DNA of 64,000 nt, taken from assembly GCA_942491105.1 (NCBI GenBank), contig CALNZX010000005.1, positions 124,001 to 188,000 on the forward strand, written 5' to 3'. Numbering within the stretch: the stretch's first letter is position 1; each line of letters starts with the position of its first letter. This document shows positions 14,099-21,874 of this stretch, piece after piece. A program made the position numbers and the translations under genes. The stretch comes from JBBEAM01 sp942491105. Its GTDB lineage: Bacteria; Pseudomonadota; Alphaproteobacteria; Kiloniellales; DSM-21159. Below the pieces are notes generated by a model. That model had not been told where the DNA came from and did no database searches. It worked only from the letters and a program-made list of their open reading frames with translations.

Positions 14099-15577
14099 CT
14101 ATTCGGCTTGAAGCATCTTCGGGTGAGGCCCGCTGCCCCGTACCGCGCTGAAGTTCAAACCGGTGTTCTTTTCGGCGGTCTCGAGCAGCCGCCGGGCGGC
14201 CCGGTTCGCCTGATCGAGAATGGTGGCCTCGTCGAAACTGACCAGCGCGCCGTTTTCCACCACGACGCGGCCGTTGACCATGGTCAGCGCGCTTCTGGAG
14301 TTCGACCCGCACATCATCAAGGCGGCCAGCGGGTCGGTCACGGCTCCGACGAAGGAAACGTCGCGCAGGTCGAAGGCGGCGATATCGGCGGACATGCCGA
14401 CGGCGATCTGCCCGATGTCGTCGCGGCCGAGAATGGCGGCGCCGTCGCGGGTCGCCATCAGCAGCGTCTGATAGGGGGACATCCATTCCTGAGCGGGGTC
14501 GATGTCCTCCGGGCTGCCGACCCGATGCAGCATGTGGGCCAGCCGCACCTCGCTCAGCATCGAACCGCTGTCGTTGCTGGCGGGGCCATCGACGCCGATT
14601 CCGACCTTCAGGCCGGCGGCGCGCATGCTCGAGATTCTGGTCAGCTTGTAGCCCAGCCGGACGATGGTGCGCGGGCAATGGGCAATGCCGCAGCCGGCAT
14701 CGGCGAAGGCGGCGATTTCATCGTCCTGCAGCTCGGTGGCGTGGGCGAACCAGGTGCCCGGCCGCAGCCAGCCGCTGTCGCGCAGCATTTCGTGGGCTTC
14801 CTGGCCGTTGAGCTTGCGGCAGAGCTGCCGCTCGCCCTCCCGGGGATGGAAATGGGTGTGCAGGCCGCAGTCGTTGGCGGCGGCGACCTCCGCGATTTTG
14901 CGCATGAAGGCCGGATTATCGTAGCTGACGCCGGTCGGCCCCAAGGCAATGCGCAGCATGGCATGCCGGCTGGTGTCGTGGTGCGCCGCGATGGCCGCCT
15001 CGATCAGCGGCAGGACCTCGTCGTCGTGGTCCTGCAGGCGGCTGAGCCGCGCGCCCATGAGCGGCTTCAGCCGCTCGGCGATGTCGCCTTCGATGCTTGG
15101 CATCGAACCGCGCACCAGGTGCAGGCGCAAGCCCGTTTCGGCCGCGGCGCGAACCTGGGGAAGCACGAAATCGCCGTCTTCGGCCGGCATCAGATAGGAG
15201 TGGTCGGCGCTGGTCGTGGCCCCTGTGAGCAGCAGCTCGGCGGCGGCGGCGGCGCTGGCCCAGTACATGGCGTCGGGGTCGATCTCCGCCCAGAGCGGGT
15301 ACAGCCCGGCCAGCCAGTCGATCGCAAAAGCGCGCTGCGCGGAGGGAATGCCGCGGGTCAACGACTGGAAGAAGTGGTGGTGCGTGTTGACGAAGCCAGG
15401 CGTCACGATACAGCCGCTGGCATCGATGATCCTGTCCGCGCCCTCGATCGGGCAGGGTTCCAGGCCGATTTCGGCGACCTGGTTGCCCCGGACCAGAATA
15501 TAGCCGTTGCGAAAGGCGCGGTCTTCGCCGTCGCAGCTATAGATGTATGCGGCGTTGCGGATCAGGGTCGTGTTCAT
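14099..15577 (-). CDS. Amidohydrolase, 8-oxoguanine deaminase / TrzA-AtzB-like
   Basis: 492 residues of the metal-dependent amidohydrolase superfamily, subgroup acting on aromatic N-heterocycles (8-oxoguanine deaminase, TrzA, AtzB). Metal ligands visible: H66 and H68 in VNTHHHFFQSLTRG, a His in GLHTHFHPREGE (240-242), H279 in WFAHATEL and D330 in GIGVDGPASNDSG. The probable reaction is hydrolytic removal of an amino group from a purine- or pyrimidine-like ring. The gene lies 49 bp downstream of a TenA-like gene and upstream of an aldehyde dehydrogenase. In this setting the substrate may be an aminopyrimidine rather than 8-oxoguanine (inference). Confidence 0.8.
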   Translation of the reverse strand: MNTTLIRNAAYIYSCDGEDRAFRNGYILVRGNQVAEIGLEPCPIEGADRIIDASGCIVTPGFVNTHHHFFQSLTRGIPSAQRAFAIDWLAGLYPLWAEIDPDAMYWASAAAAAELLLTGATTSADHSYLMPAEDGDFVLPQVRAAAETGLRLHLVRGSMPSIEGDIAERLKPLMGARLSRLQDHDDEVLPLIEAAIAAHHDTSRHAMLRIALGPTGVSYDNPAFMRKIAEVAAANDCGLHTHFHPREGERQLCRKLNGQEAHEMLRDSGWLRPGTWFAHATELQDDEIAAFADAGCGIAHCPRTIVRLGYKLTRISSMRAAGLKVGIGVDGPASNDSGSMLSEVRLAHMLHRVGSPEDIDPAQEWMSPYQTLLMATRDGAAILGRDDIGQIAVGMSADIAAFDLRDVSFVGAVTDPLAALMMCGSNSRSALTMVNGRVVVENGALVSFDEATILDQANRAARRLLETAEKNTGLNFSAVRGSGPHPKMLQAE

Positions 15578-15626
15578 CGCGACAGCCTACGCCAGATGAA
15601 ACCGTCCGCGACAACGCTGTCGGTCA

Positions 15627-16319
15627 TTAACCGCCATGGCTCCCCGGACCGGGCCAGGGATCGTTCATGCGCCAGGCCGCGTCGAAGACGTGAATTTGGT
15701 GCTGCACGCTGCGCAGGAAGATACGCTCGAGCTCTTGAATCTGATCCTCGCTCATACGCTCGGCGCAGGTTTCCAGGGCCGCGACCAGGGCATCGACCTG
15801 TTCGCGCTGGAACGGACGGCGGTAATGATCGAGCCACTTTTGGTAGACCTCGGGATGCTTGCTGAGATCCTTGTCGCGCATCAGATCGCCAATCTCGGCG
15901 AAGCCGACGCAGCAGGGCAGGGTCGAGGTGAAAATCTCGAAGGCGTTGCCGTCGTAGGCGGTGCGAACCAGGTGGTTCATGTAGCCTTCGCGCGCCTTCA
16001 AAGCGGCCCAGCGGTCCGATGTGTAATCGTTGCAGCCGATCTCGGCCAGCCACTCTTCCTCGACGTTGCCTTCGTCGTAGCCTGCGATCAGCTTCAAGAA
16101 GGGCCTGAAGATGCGCAGGTCCTGGGGCTTCAGCTTGGCGAAGGCCGTGAAGTAAACGCGGGAGAAGTCGGCGAGATAGGGAAGGTCCTGGACCAGGAAG
16201 TACTGGAAGCGCTTCACATCGAGCGTACCGTCGTACATGCCCTCCAGCCAGGGGTGGTGAATGTAGGCGGTCCAGCTATCGCCGGCATAGGCCTGAAGTC
16301 TTTCAACGAGCTTACCCAT
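15627..16319 (-). CDS. TenA-like (thiaminase II / aminopyrimidine aminohydrolase family) protein
   Basis: 230 residues, the normal TenA length and all-alpha fold. TenA hydrolyses 4-amino-5-aminomethyl-2-methylpyrimidine to the hydroxymethyl form in thiamin salvage, and cleaves thiamin. By eye against Bacillus TenA, D45 and Y48 (LVQDLPYLADF), Y113 (EGYMNHLV) and nucleophile C136 (TLPCCVGF) are kept. The later Tyr reads Phe-140, and the position of the catalytic Glu reads Gln-208. It is first in a leftward unit with a heterocycle deaminase, ALDH and SDR, with a GntR-type operator upstream. It may therefore act on a related substrate in catabolism rather than in thiamin synthesis. Confidence 0.75.
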   Translation of the reverse strand: MGKLVERLQAYAGDSWTAYIHHPWLEGMYDGTLDVKRFQYFLVQDLPYLADFSRVYFTAFAKLKPQDLRIFRPFLKLIAGYDEGNVEEEWLAEIGCNDYTSDRWAALKAREGYMNHLVRTAYDGNAFEIFTSTLPCCVGFAEIGDLMRDKDLSKHPEVYQKWLDHYRRPFQREQVDALVAALETCAERMSEDQIQELERIFLRSVQHQIHVFDAAWRMNDPWPGPGSHGG

Positions 16320-16380
16320 ATTTCTAGCCTCACGTTCGATTTTGACCGGCGGCGCGCTGCGCCCGGAGAATGCGGCAAAC

Positions 16381-16409
16381 AATATACAGATGATTAAAAG
16401 ATGTATACA
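16381..16409 (-). promoter_or_regulatory. Tandem TGTATACA-like site B, tenA-side promoter
   Basis: AATATACA (16381-16388) and a perfect TGTATACA (16402-16409) have centres 21 bp apart. Read leftward, TATATT (16386-16381) is a good -10 box and the perfect palindrome covers the -35 position. A bound GntR dimer pair would therefore block the promoter of the tenA-amidohydrolase-ALDH-SDR unit. Confidence 0.62.
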
Positions 16410-16560
16410 AAAAATCCATTCCTGGTCCGCGAGGGGAGCTTGGCGATGCGAAGCCTCAGGTCTCGCCCGCTTTCGAGGGGAGATGTCCCCTGGTGCTAGC
16501 CGCCGCTTTGCAGCCTTCGGGACGGCAAATGGCCGGGGGAACATGGCCAGGAGAAAAAAT

Positions 16561-16589
16561 TGTACGCAACAAACACTGTTGTGTATAAT
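16561..16589 (+). promoter_or_regulatory. Tandem TGTATACA-like site C with consensus -10, ABC importer promoter
   Basis: TGTACGCA (16561-16568) and TGTATAAT (16582-16589) each match TGTATACA at 6/8, with centres 21 bp apart. The second contains a perfect -10 box TATAAT at 16584-16589, about 70 bases before the binding-protein start. The arrangement parallels sites A, B and D. Confidence 0.6.
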
Positions 16590-16659
16590 AATACTCTGAG
16601 TGAACATGCTTAGAAGTTCAACAGCTCGAGAATGAGCAACAATCTTTGAACGGGGGTTT

Positions 16660-17721
16660 ATGATGACAGTATCGAAATCGAGGCGGAAATTCCTAGCTAC
16701 CAGCGTGGCCGGCGGTGTCGCCGCCGCCGCCATGGCGGGCGGTGCCGCTTGGCCGCTGCGCGCGCGTGCAGCGGATCCGCTGCGCGTGACGCATTTCGGC
16801 GGGCCTTACGCCGCGCTCGACGACATCGTCGGCAAGAGCTTCAAGGAGGCCGGTCTTGGCACGGTGGAGTACGAGCAGGATCAGCCAGGCCTGATTATCA
16901 GCAAGTGGCAGGCCCAGCCGGACGATCCGATCTACGATATCGGCTTTCTGACACGCGGCCCGACCGTGCGCGCCGGGCAGGCGGGCCTCGTCGAGGTTCT
17001 CTCCGAAGCCGACATTCCGCTGCTGGCCGATTGCTCGCCGGGAACCCTCGCCCCCGGCGGCTCCGGCGTGGCGATGGTCTACGACGCCGTCGACGTGATC
17101 TACGACAAGGACGCGGCAAGCGCGCCGGTGGAGTCCTGGCTGGATTTCTGGAAGCCGGAATTCCAGGGCAAGATCATGCTGCCCGCGGCGCCCCTGAACA
17201 GCATGATCGCGGTCGTGCTGGTGAGCATCGCACGGGCCCTCGGCGGCGACGAGCGCACGGTCGACGATATCTTCCCCAAGGTCGCGGAGTTGAAGCCCCA
17301 CGTACGTAGCTTCTATGGCGATCCCAATCAGGTGACCCAGCTGATCGAGCGTCGCGAGGCCGCCATCGCGCCCCAGTACAGTGCCCGTATCGGCCTGGCG
17401 ATGAGCAACAACGACTTCATCGGCCGCGGTACGCCGAAGGAAGGCGTTCCCTCCTCGCCCTACGATCTGGTGATCGCCAAGGGCAGCCATCAGATGGACC
17501 TGGCCAAGGAGTATGTGAACTTCACCTTGCAGCCAGACATCCAGAAGGCGATCTGCTCCGCGATTCCGTTGACGCCGGCGAACAAGAACGTCCAGCTCGA
17601 CGAAGAGTTCGCGCGCCTGATCATTCAGGATTCCAGCCTGCTATTCCAGTACGACTATCAGTACGTCGCCAGCAGGCAGAGCGAGTGGACGGATCGCTGG
17701 GCGCGGGAAATCGCCAGCTAA
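16660..17721 (+). CDS. Spermidine/putrescine-type ABC importer, Tat-exported binding protein
   Basis: 353 residues. The N-terminus carries a twin-arginine signal (SRRKFLATSVAG, R8-R9) followed by a hydrophobic run and cleavage near ARA at about 37. Tat export suggests folding before export. The mature part resembles the PotD/extracellular solute-binding family 1 fold: THFGGPYAA near the start and YVNFTLQPDIQKAI near the end. It heads an importer unit with an ATPase and two permeases. The divergent tenA-like unit implies that the imported compound feeds that pathway. The substrate could be a polyamine, a pyrimidine or another cationic nitrogen compound. Confidence 0.85.
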   Translation: MMTVSKSRRKFLATSVAGGVAAAAMAGGAAWPLRARAADPLRVTHFGGPYAALDDIVGKSFKEAGLGTVEYEQDQPGLIISKWQAQPDDPIYDIGFLTRGPTVRAGQAGLVEVLSEADIPLLADCSPGTLAPGGSGVAMVYDAVDVIYDKDAASAPVESWLDFWKPEFQGKIMLPAAPLNSMIAVVLVSIARALGGDERTVDDIFPKVAELKPHVRSFYGDPNQVTQLIERREAAIAPQYSARIGLAMSNNDFIGRGTPKEGVPSSPYDLVIAKGSHQMDLAKEYVNFTLQPDIQKAICSAIPLTPANKNVQLDEEFARLIIQDSSLLFQYDYQYVASRQSEWTDRWAREIAS

Positions 17722-17786
17722 CAGCGGAACCGGGATAGGGTTCTCCGTGGCGGTCCTTCTCTGAGGGGCTGTCGCGAATTTTAAGG

Positions 17787-17909
17787 AAAGCTGCCGGAAT
17801 GCCGTGCCTTCCCGGGCCAGCGCTCGCGCAAACAGTCCGCCGGTTACGCGGGACTGATCGGGGGCACCTGGGGGCGTTTCAGCCTCGACGGGCGCGGTCC
17901 GGCAGCTTT
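17787..17909 (+). repeat. Long-range inverted repeat in the binding-protein/ATPase intercistronic gap
   Basis: AAAGCTGCCGGA (17787-17798) is the exact reverse complement of TCCGGCAGCTTT (17898-17909), which ends in a TTTT run to 17910. Between the arms, CAGTCC (17833-17838) and GGACTG (17851-17856) form a smaller stem. The 229-bp gap has no gene. On the plus strand the transcript could fold into a large branched structure ending in four U, suiting partial termination or mRNA processing that leaves more binding protein than ATPase. Confidence 0.5.
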
Positions 17910-17950
17910 TCAAATCACTGGGAACAGGGTTTGCGGGGGCAGTATCGATA

Positions 17951-19051
17951 ATGAGTGTCGGCGATCAGGAGATTCAGCTGAAGGTGGAGAATGTCGGCAA
18001 GGCATTCGGCTCCTTCCAGGCGCTATCGAACTGTAGTCTCACGATCCACAAGGGGGAGCACGTCGCTCTGCTCGGGCCGAGCGGCTGCGGCAAGACGACC
18101 CTGCTCAACATCATCGCCGGGTTCGAAACCTGTGACAGCGGCGATCTGTGGCTCGGCCAGGAGTCGCTCAAGAACATCCCGCCGAACAACCGCAATATCG
18201 GGATGGTTTTTCAGAGCTACGCGCTCTTCCCGCATATGACGATCGCGAACAACATCAGCTACGGACTGCGGATCCGCAAAACCGCCAGTCATGTCATTGA
18301 GCAGCGGGTTTCCGAGGTGATGGGGCTGCTCGAGCTGACGGGTCTGGAGGGGCGCTATCCCTCGGAGCTGAGCGGCGGGCAGCAGCAGCGCGTCGCCGTC
18401 GCGCGCGCGCTCGCGGTGCGCCCGGTCATGCTGCTGCTGGACGAGGCGCTCAGCGCTCTCGACAAGAATTTGCGCGAACAGATGCAGGTCGATCTCTCGA
18501 TCCTGCTGCGCCGGCTGGAAATCACCACGATCCTCGTCACCCACGACCAGCGCGAAGCCTTCACCATCGCCGACCGGATCGCCGTCATGAACAAGGGGCA
18601 GATCCTTCAGATCGGCACGCCGGAGGAGATCTATGCCAATCCGAGTTCGGAATTCGTGCTTGAGTTCGTGGGCTCGGCCAATGTTCTAAAGGGCGTCGCG
18701 GCGGAATCCGGCGGCCAGCTCTATGCGCGGGTGGATGCCGGTTTGACGGTGCCGATCGAGGGGGCGCCGGCGCTCGCGGCGAACGACCGTCTGCAGCTCT
18801 ATGTCCGCGCCGAGGATATAGAACTCTCTGCCGAGCCGACGGCGATACACACGGAAAAGCCGGGACGTATCTCCCTGGCGCGTTTTCTGGGCGCGGTGAA
18901 GCGCAATGTCATCGACCTGAACGGCGAGCAGATCGTCCTCGATGTCAATTCGAGCGGCGCGGCGGCGCGCTTCAACGTGGGCGACGAAGTCTACATCAAC
19001 TTCACGTCGAGCCGTTGCTACGGCGCCCCGGATAGCCAGGCGGGGGCCTGA
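17951..19051 (+). CDS. ABC importer ATP-binding protein, PotA-like
   Basis: 366 residues. The nucleotide-binding domain (about 8-240) has Walker A GPSGCGKTT (42-50), Q-loop VFQSYALFPHM, signature LSGGQQQRVAVARALA, Walker B MLLLDEALSALD and the switch His in ILVTHDQREA. A C-terminal TOBE-like domain (about 270-360) is typical of the spermidine/putrescine and iron importers and may sense substrate or regulate activity. The next gene begins four bases after its stop, so ATPase and permeases are co-translated. Confidence 0.93.
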   Translation: MSVGDQEIQLKVENVGKAFGSFQALSNCSLTIHKGEHVALLGPSGCGKTTLLNIIAGFETCDSGDLWLGQESLKNIPPNNRNIGMVFQSYALFPHMTIANNISYGLRIRKTASHVIEQRVSEVMGLLELTGLEGRYPSELSGGQQQRVAVARALAVRPVMLLLDEALSALDKNLREQMQVDLSILLRRLEITTILVTHDQREAFTIADRIAVMNKGQILQIGTPEEIYANPSSEFVLEFVGSANVLKGVAAESGGQLYARVDAGLTVPIEGAPALAANDRLQLYVRAEDIELSAEPTAIHTEKPGRISLARFLGAVKRNVIDLNGEQIVLDVNSSGAAARFNVGDEVYINFTSSRCYGAPDSQAGA

Positions 19052-19054
19052 GGC

Positions 19055-19987
19055 ATGTCCGTGGCAACGGAACAGGACGCCGCGCAGGGGCAGATGCCGA
19101 AAGCCGGGCCGTTCAGCCGCTGGCTCTTCCGGAATCAGAAGATGGTCGCCTGGATCTTCCTGATCCCCGCGCTGAGCGTGCTGGTGCCGCTGTTTCTCTT
19201 TCCCCTGGGCGTTCTGCTGAGGAACAGTTTTAACCGGGACGACCCCGGGTCCTTGATGGTGCGCGATTTTACCTTCGCGAACTACGAGCGGATCCTGACC
19301 GACGGCTATTACGCCTCCCTGTTCGGCAACAGCATGGCCATGGCCATGGGCGTCGCCTTGGCGACCCTGCTGATCGGCTATCCCTTCGCCTATTATCTCG
19401 TCCGCTGGGCGGGCAAGAGGAAAAACCTTCTGCTGTGGATCGTTTACACGCCGCTGATCGTCAGCGTGATCACGCGCGTCTTCGGCTGGATGGTGATCAC
19501 CGCCGATAGCGGGCTGATCAACAACGTGCTGCTGGGGCTGGGCATCGTTAATGAGCCGGTGCGCATGCTGTTCGAAGTCAGCGGCATGGTCCTGGGGCTG
19601 GTGCATCGATACCTGCCGCTGATGATCCTGCCGCTGGTCAACTCGATCGCGAAGATCGACCGCAAGGTTCTGCTCGCCTCGACCAATCTCGGCGCCAGCT
19701 CGACCTCGACCTTCCTGCGGGTGGTCGTGCCCTTGAGCCTGCCTGGGATCGTCGCCGGCCTGCAGCTCGTGATCGCCGTTGTCCTCAGCGACTTCGTCCT
19801 GCCCACCCTGCTGGGAACGACCCGCTTCAGAATGCTGGCGCCGGCCATTTACGACGAAGCCATCGGCAACGTGCGCTGGGCGAATTCGGCGGCCATGGCG
19901 GTGCTGATGGTGGTCGCCGTCTGCATCGTGCTGGTGTCGATGAACATGATGTTCAGGCGCGCCGCGCCCTGGGCGAAAGGTTTGTGA
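19055..19987 (+). CDS. ABC importer permease, PotB-like
   Basis: 310 residues with six predicted membrane helices after a hydrophilic N-terminus of about 30 residues. The EAA loop that contacts the ATPase is LASTNLGASSTSTFLRVV followed by VPLSLPGI. It forms the first half of the transmembrane channel together with the next gene. The size and EAA spacing match PotB/HisM-like permeases of the spermidine/putrescine class. Confidence 0.9.
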   Translation: MSVATEQDAAQGQMPKAGPFSRWLFRNQKMVAWIFLIPALSVLVPLFLFPLGVLLRNSFNRDDPGSLMVRDFTFANYERILTDGYYASLFGNSMAMAMGVALATLLIGYPFAYYLVRWAGKRKNLLLWIVYTPLIVSVITRVFGWMVITADSGLINNVLLGLGIVNEPVRMLFEVSGMVLGLVHRYLPLMILPLVNSIAKIDRKVLLASTNLGASSTSTFLRVVVPLSLPGIVAGLQLVIAVVLSDFVLPTLLGTTRFRMLAPAIYDEAIGNVRWANSAAMAVLMVVAVCIVLVSMNMMFRRAAPWAKGL

Positions 19988-20014
19988 TCGCGTGTCTATT
20001 CAGAGAAAAGCAAG

Positions 20015-20803
20015 ATGACGGATCGTAGCCCAATCCTATTCACGGCCTACGCCGGGCTGGTCTCGGTCTTTCTGCTGGGGCCGATTGCCGTGGCGCTCGC
20101 GCTGTCCTTCAGCAGCGTCTCGCAACTGGTCTTTCCGCCCCCGGGCTTCAGCCTGCAGTGGTATGAGATCGCCTGGGAAAACGACAAGTTCGTCGACGGT
20201 TTCCTCGTCAGCTCGATGATCGCGCTGATCAGCAGCGTGATCGCGGGCGTCGCGGGGACCTTCGCCGGCATCGCCCTCAACAACTATCGCTTCTTCGGCC
20301 GGAGCGCGATCCAATCGCTGACGATCCTGCCGCTGGTCGTGCCCTCGGTGGTGATCGGTCTGGGCCTGCTGCAGACCTTGTCCATGGCGGGCGTTCGACC
20401 GGGCATTCTGGCCGCGTCTCTCGGCCACAGCATTATGGGCGTGCCCTACGTTCTCTATCTCGTGTTGGCTTCGCTGTCCGGCTATGACGTGCGGCTGGAA
20501 CATGCCTCGCAGTCCCTGGGCGCCTCGCGGCTGACGACATTCCTGCATGTGACGCTGCCCTTGGTCCGGCCGGGGGCGATCGCCGGCGTGACCTTCGCCT
20601 TCCTGATGTCCTTCGACAACGTCGCCATGTCGATCTTCCTGGCGCGCGGCGATCCTCTGCCCCTGCGGCTGATGCAGCACATCCAGTACTACGCCGATCC
20701 CAGTGTCGCCGCCGTGTCCAGCGTGCTCGTCCTGATCTCGATCGTCGGCCTGGTGACCTTCGGGCGGATCCTGCGTCAGCGCGACGTCGGCAATCTTTCC
20801 TGA
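20015..20803 (+). CDS. ABC importer permease, PotC-like
   Basis: 262 residues with six predicted helices. The EAA loop is EHASQSLGASRLTTFLHV followed by TLPLVRPGAIAG. It pairs with the PotB-like protein encoded 27 bp upstream. With the binding protein and ATPase it completes a four-gene importer. A hairpin follows its stop directly (20805-20845), so this probably ends the transcription unit. Confidence 0.9.
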   Translation: MTDRSPILFTAYAGLVSVFLLGPIAVALALSFSSVSQLVFPPPGFSLQWYEIAWENDKFVDGFLVSSMIALISSVIAGVAGTFAGIALNNYRFFGRSAIQSLTILPLVVPSVVIGLGLLQTLSMAGVRPGILAASLGHSIMGVPYVLYLVLASLSGYDVRLEHASQSLGASRLTTFLHVTLPLVRPGAIAGVTFAFLMSFDNVAMSIFLARGDPLPLRLMQHIQYYADPSVAAVSSVLVLISIVGLVTFGRILRQRDVGNLS

Positions 20804-20804
20804 T

Positions 20805-20845
20805 CCGGCGCTTTCCGCGGCCCGCCAGCCGTGGAAAAGCGCTGG
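20805..20845 (+). terminator. Hairpin at the 3' end of the ABC importer unit
   Basis: CCGGCGCTTTCCGCGG (20805-20820) pairs with CCGTGGAAAAGCGCTGG (20829-20845) with one bulge and G-U pairs, around an eight-base loop. It starts one base after the permease stop. No U-tract follows, so it may be a Rho-dependent end or an mRNA-protecting structure. Confidence 0.42.
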
Positions 20846-20917
20846 CCAGACGGCATGCGGGCGATCCGGATTTCAGGCAGGCGGCGGCCCGGCGCATGCA
20901 TTCTCAAGGATGAAAAG

Positions 20918-20946
20918 TGTATACAGTAAAGAAAAAAGAGCATACA
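20918..20946 (+). promoter_or_regulatory. Tandem TGTATACA-like site D, SDR-aminotransferase operon promoter
   Basis: A perfect TGTATACA (20918-20925) and AGCATACA (20939-20946) have centres 21 bp apart, as in sites A-C. TACAAT (20943-20948) is a plausible -10 box. The first gene starts at 21076, leaving an untranslated leader of about 120 bases in which I see nothing else supportable. Confidence 0.6.
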
Positions 20947-21075
20947 ATAATAGCAGTTGGATGATGGAACCAGCCGATCACTCCCCGCGCCAGCCGTGGC
21001 CCAAAGGGGGGCAAGAAGCGGACAGCCGAATCCGGCCCGGAAACGGCCGCGATACGGGTATGAGGGAGGAACACA

Positions 21076-21858
21076 ATGGATTTGGATCTCGCGGGTAAAA
21101 CCGCACTGATTACTGGTGCATCGAAGGGTATCGGGCGGGCGACCGCGGAGGCCCTCGCGCGCGAGAAGTGCGAGCTTTACCTCGCCGCGCGTTCCGGCGA
21201 GCTGCTGGAAGAGGTGCGCGCCGATATCGCCCGCGACTACGGTATCGAGGCGTCAATCTTCCCGGTCGACCTCTCGACGCCGGAGAGCATGATCGAGCTG
21301 GCGAAGACCTGTCAGGACGCGGATATCCTCGTCAACAACGCCGGCGATATCTCGTCCGGACCGCTGCACTCCTTATCGGATGCGGATTGGCGCAAGGGAT
21401 TCAATCTCAAGGTTTTCGGCTACGTCACGCTCACCCGAGAGATGTACGCCTACATGAAGCAGCGTGAATCCGGCGTGATCGTGAATGACATCGGCAACTC
21501 CGGTGAAAACTGGGACGCCAACTACATTGCCGGCAGCACCGGCAACGCGGCCCTGATGTCCTTCACCAAGGCGCTTGGCGGCGTCAGCTTGAACGACGGC
21601 GTGCGCGTGGTCGGTGTCAATCCCGGTCCGGTCGCCACCGACCGCATGGTCAAGCTGATGAAGCGGCGCGCGGTCGATTGGTACAAGGACGAAGGCCGCT
21701 GGCGCGAGTTGTTCGAGAAGTATCCGGGCGGCCGCGCGGCCACGCCGGAAGAGGTCGCGGATTTGATCACCTTCCTGGCCTCGCCCAAGGCGGGCTACAT
21801 CACCGGGTCGATCGTCACCATCGATGGTGGGATCGCGGCCCGCGGCTCGATCATTTAG
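21076..21858 (+). CDS. SDR family protein with YIAGS in place of YxxxK
   Basis: 260 residues; the site GGGAGGAAC precedes ATG 21076. The Rossmann part is standard: LITGASKGIG (11-20), LVNNAG (85-90) and a C-terminal YITGSIVTIDGG. The active-site Tyr is Y150 but the Lys four residues on is S154 (YIAGSTGNAAL), and the usual Ser region reads VNDIGNSGEN. This YIAGS pattern is shared by an SDR subgroup, so it is not a random loss. Oxidoreductase chemistry is possible but altered. It heads the rightward operon with an aminotransferase, a hydrolase and an M20 enzyme. Confidence 0.8.
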   Translation: MDLDLAGKTALITGASKGIGRATAEALAREKCELYLAARSGELLEEVRADIARDYGIEASIFPVDLSTPESMIELAKTCQDADILVNNAGDISSGPLHSLSDADWRKGFNLKVFGYVTLTREMYAYMKQRESGVIVNDIGNSGENWDANYIAGSTGNAALMSFTKALGGVSLNDGVRVVGVNPGPVATDRMVKLMKRRAVDWYKDEGRWRELFEKYPGGRAATPEEVADLITFLASPKAGYITGSIVTIDGGIAARGSII

Positions 21859-21874
21859 TGGATACAGACCAATC

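Larger units (their letters stand above)
16320..16659. promoter_or_regulatory. Divergent promoter region between tenA-like gene and ABC importer
   Basis: 340 bp without a gene. It contains two paired TGTATACA-like operators, site B facing tenA (16381-16409) and site C facing the binding-protein gene (16561-16589). The stretch between them (about 16420-16550) is GC-rich and shows no other feature I can support. Confidence 0.65.

Noticed and set aside
21859..21866. TGGATACA between the SDR and aminotransferase genes as a fifth GntR site
   Set aside because: It matches TGTATACA at 7/8 but has no partner word 21 bp away on either side and lies inside an operon.
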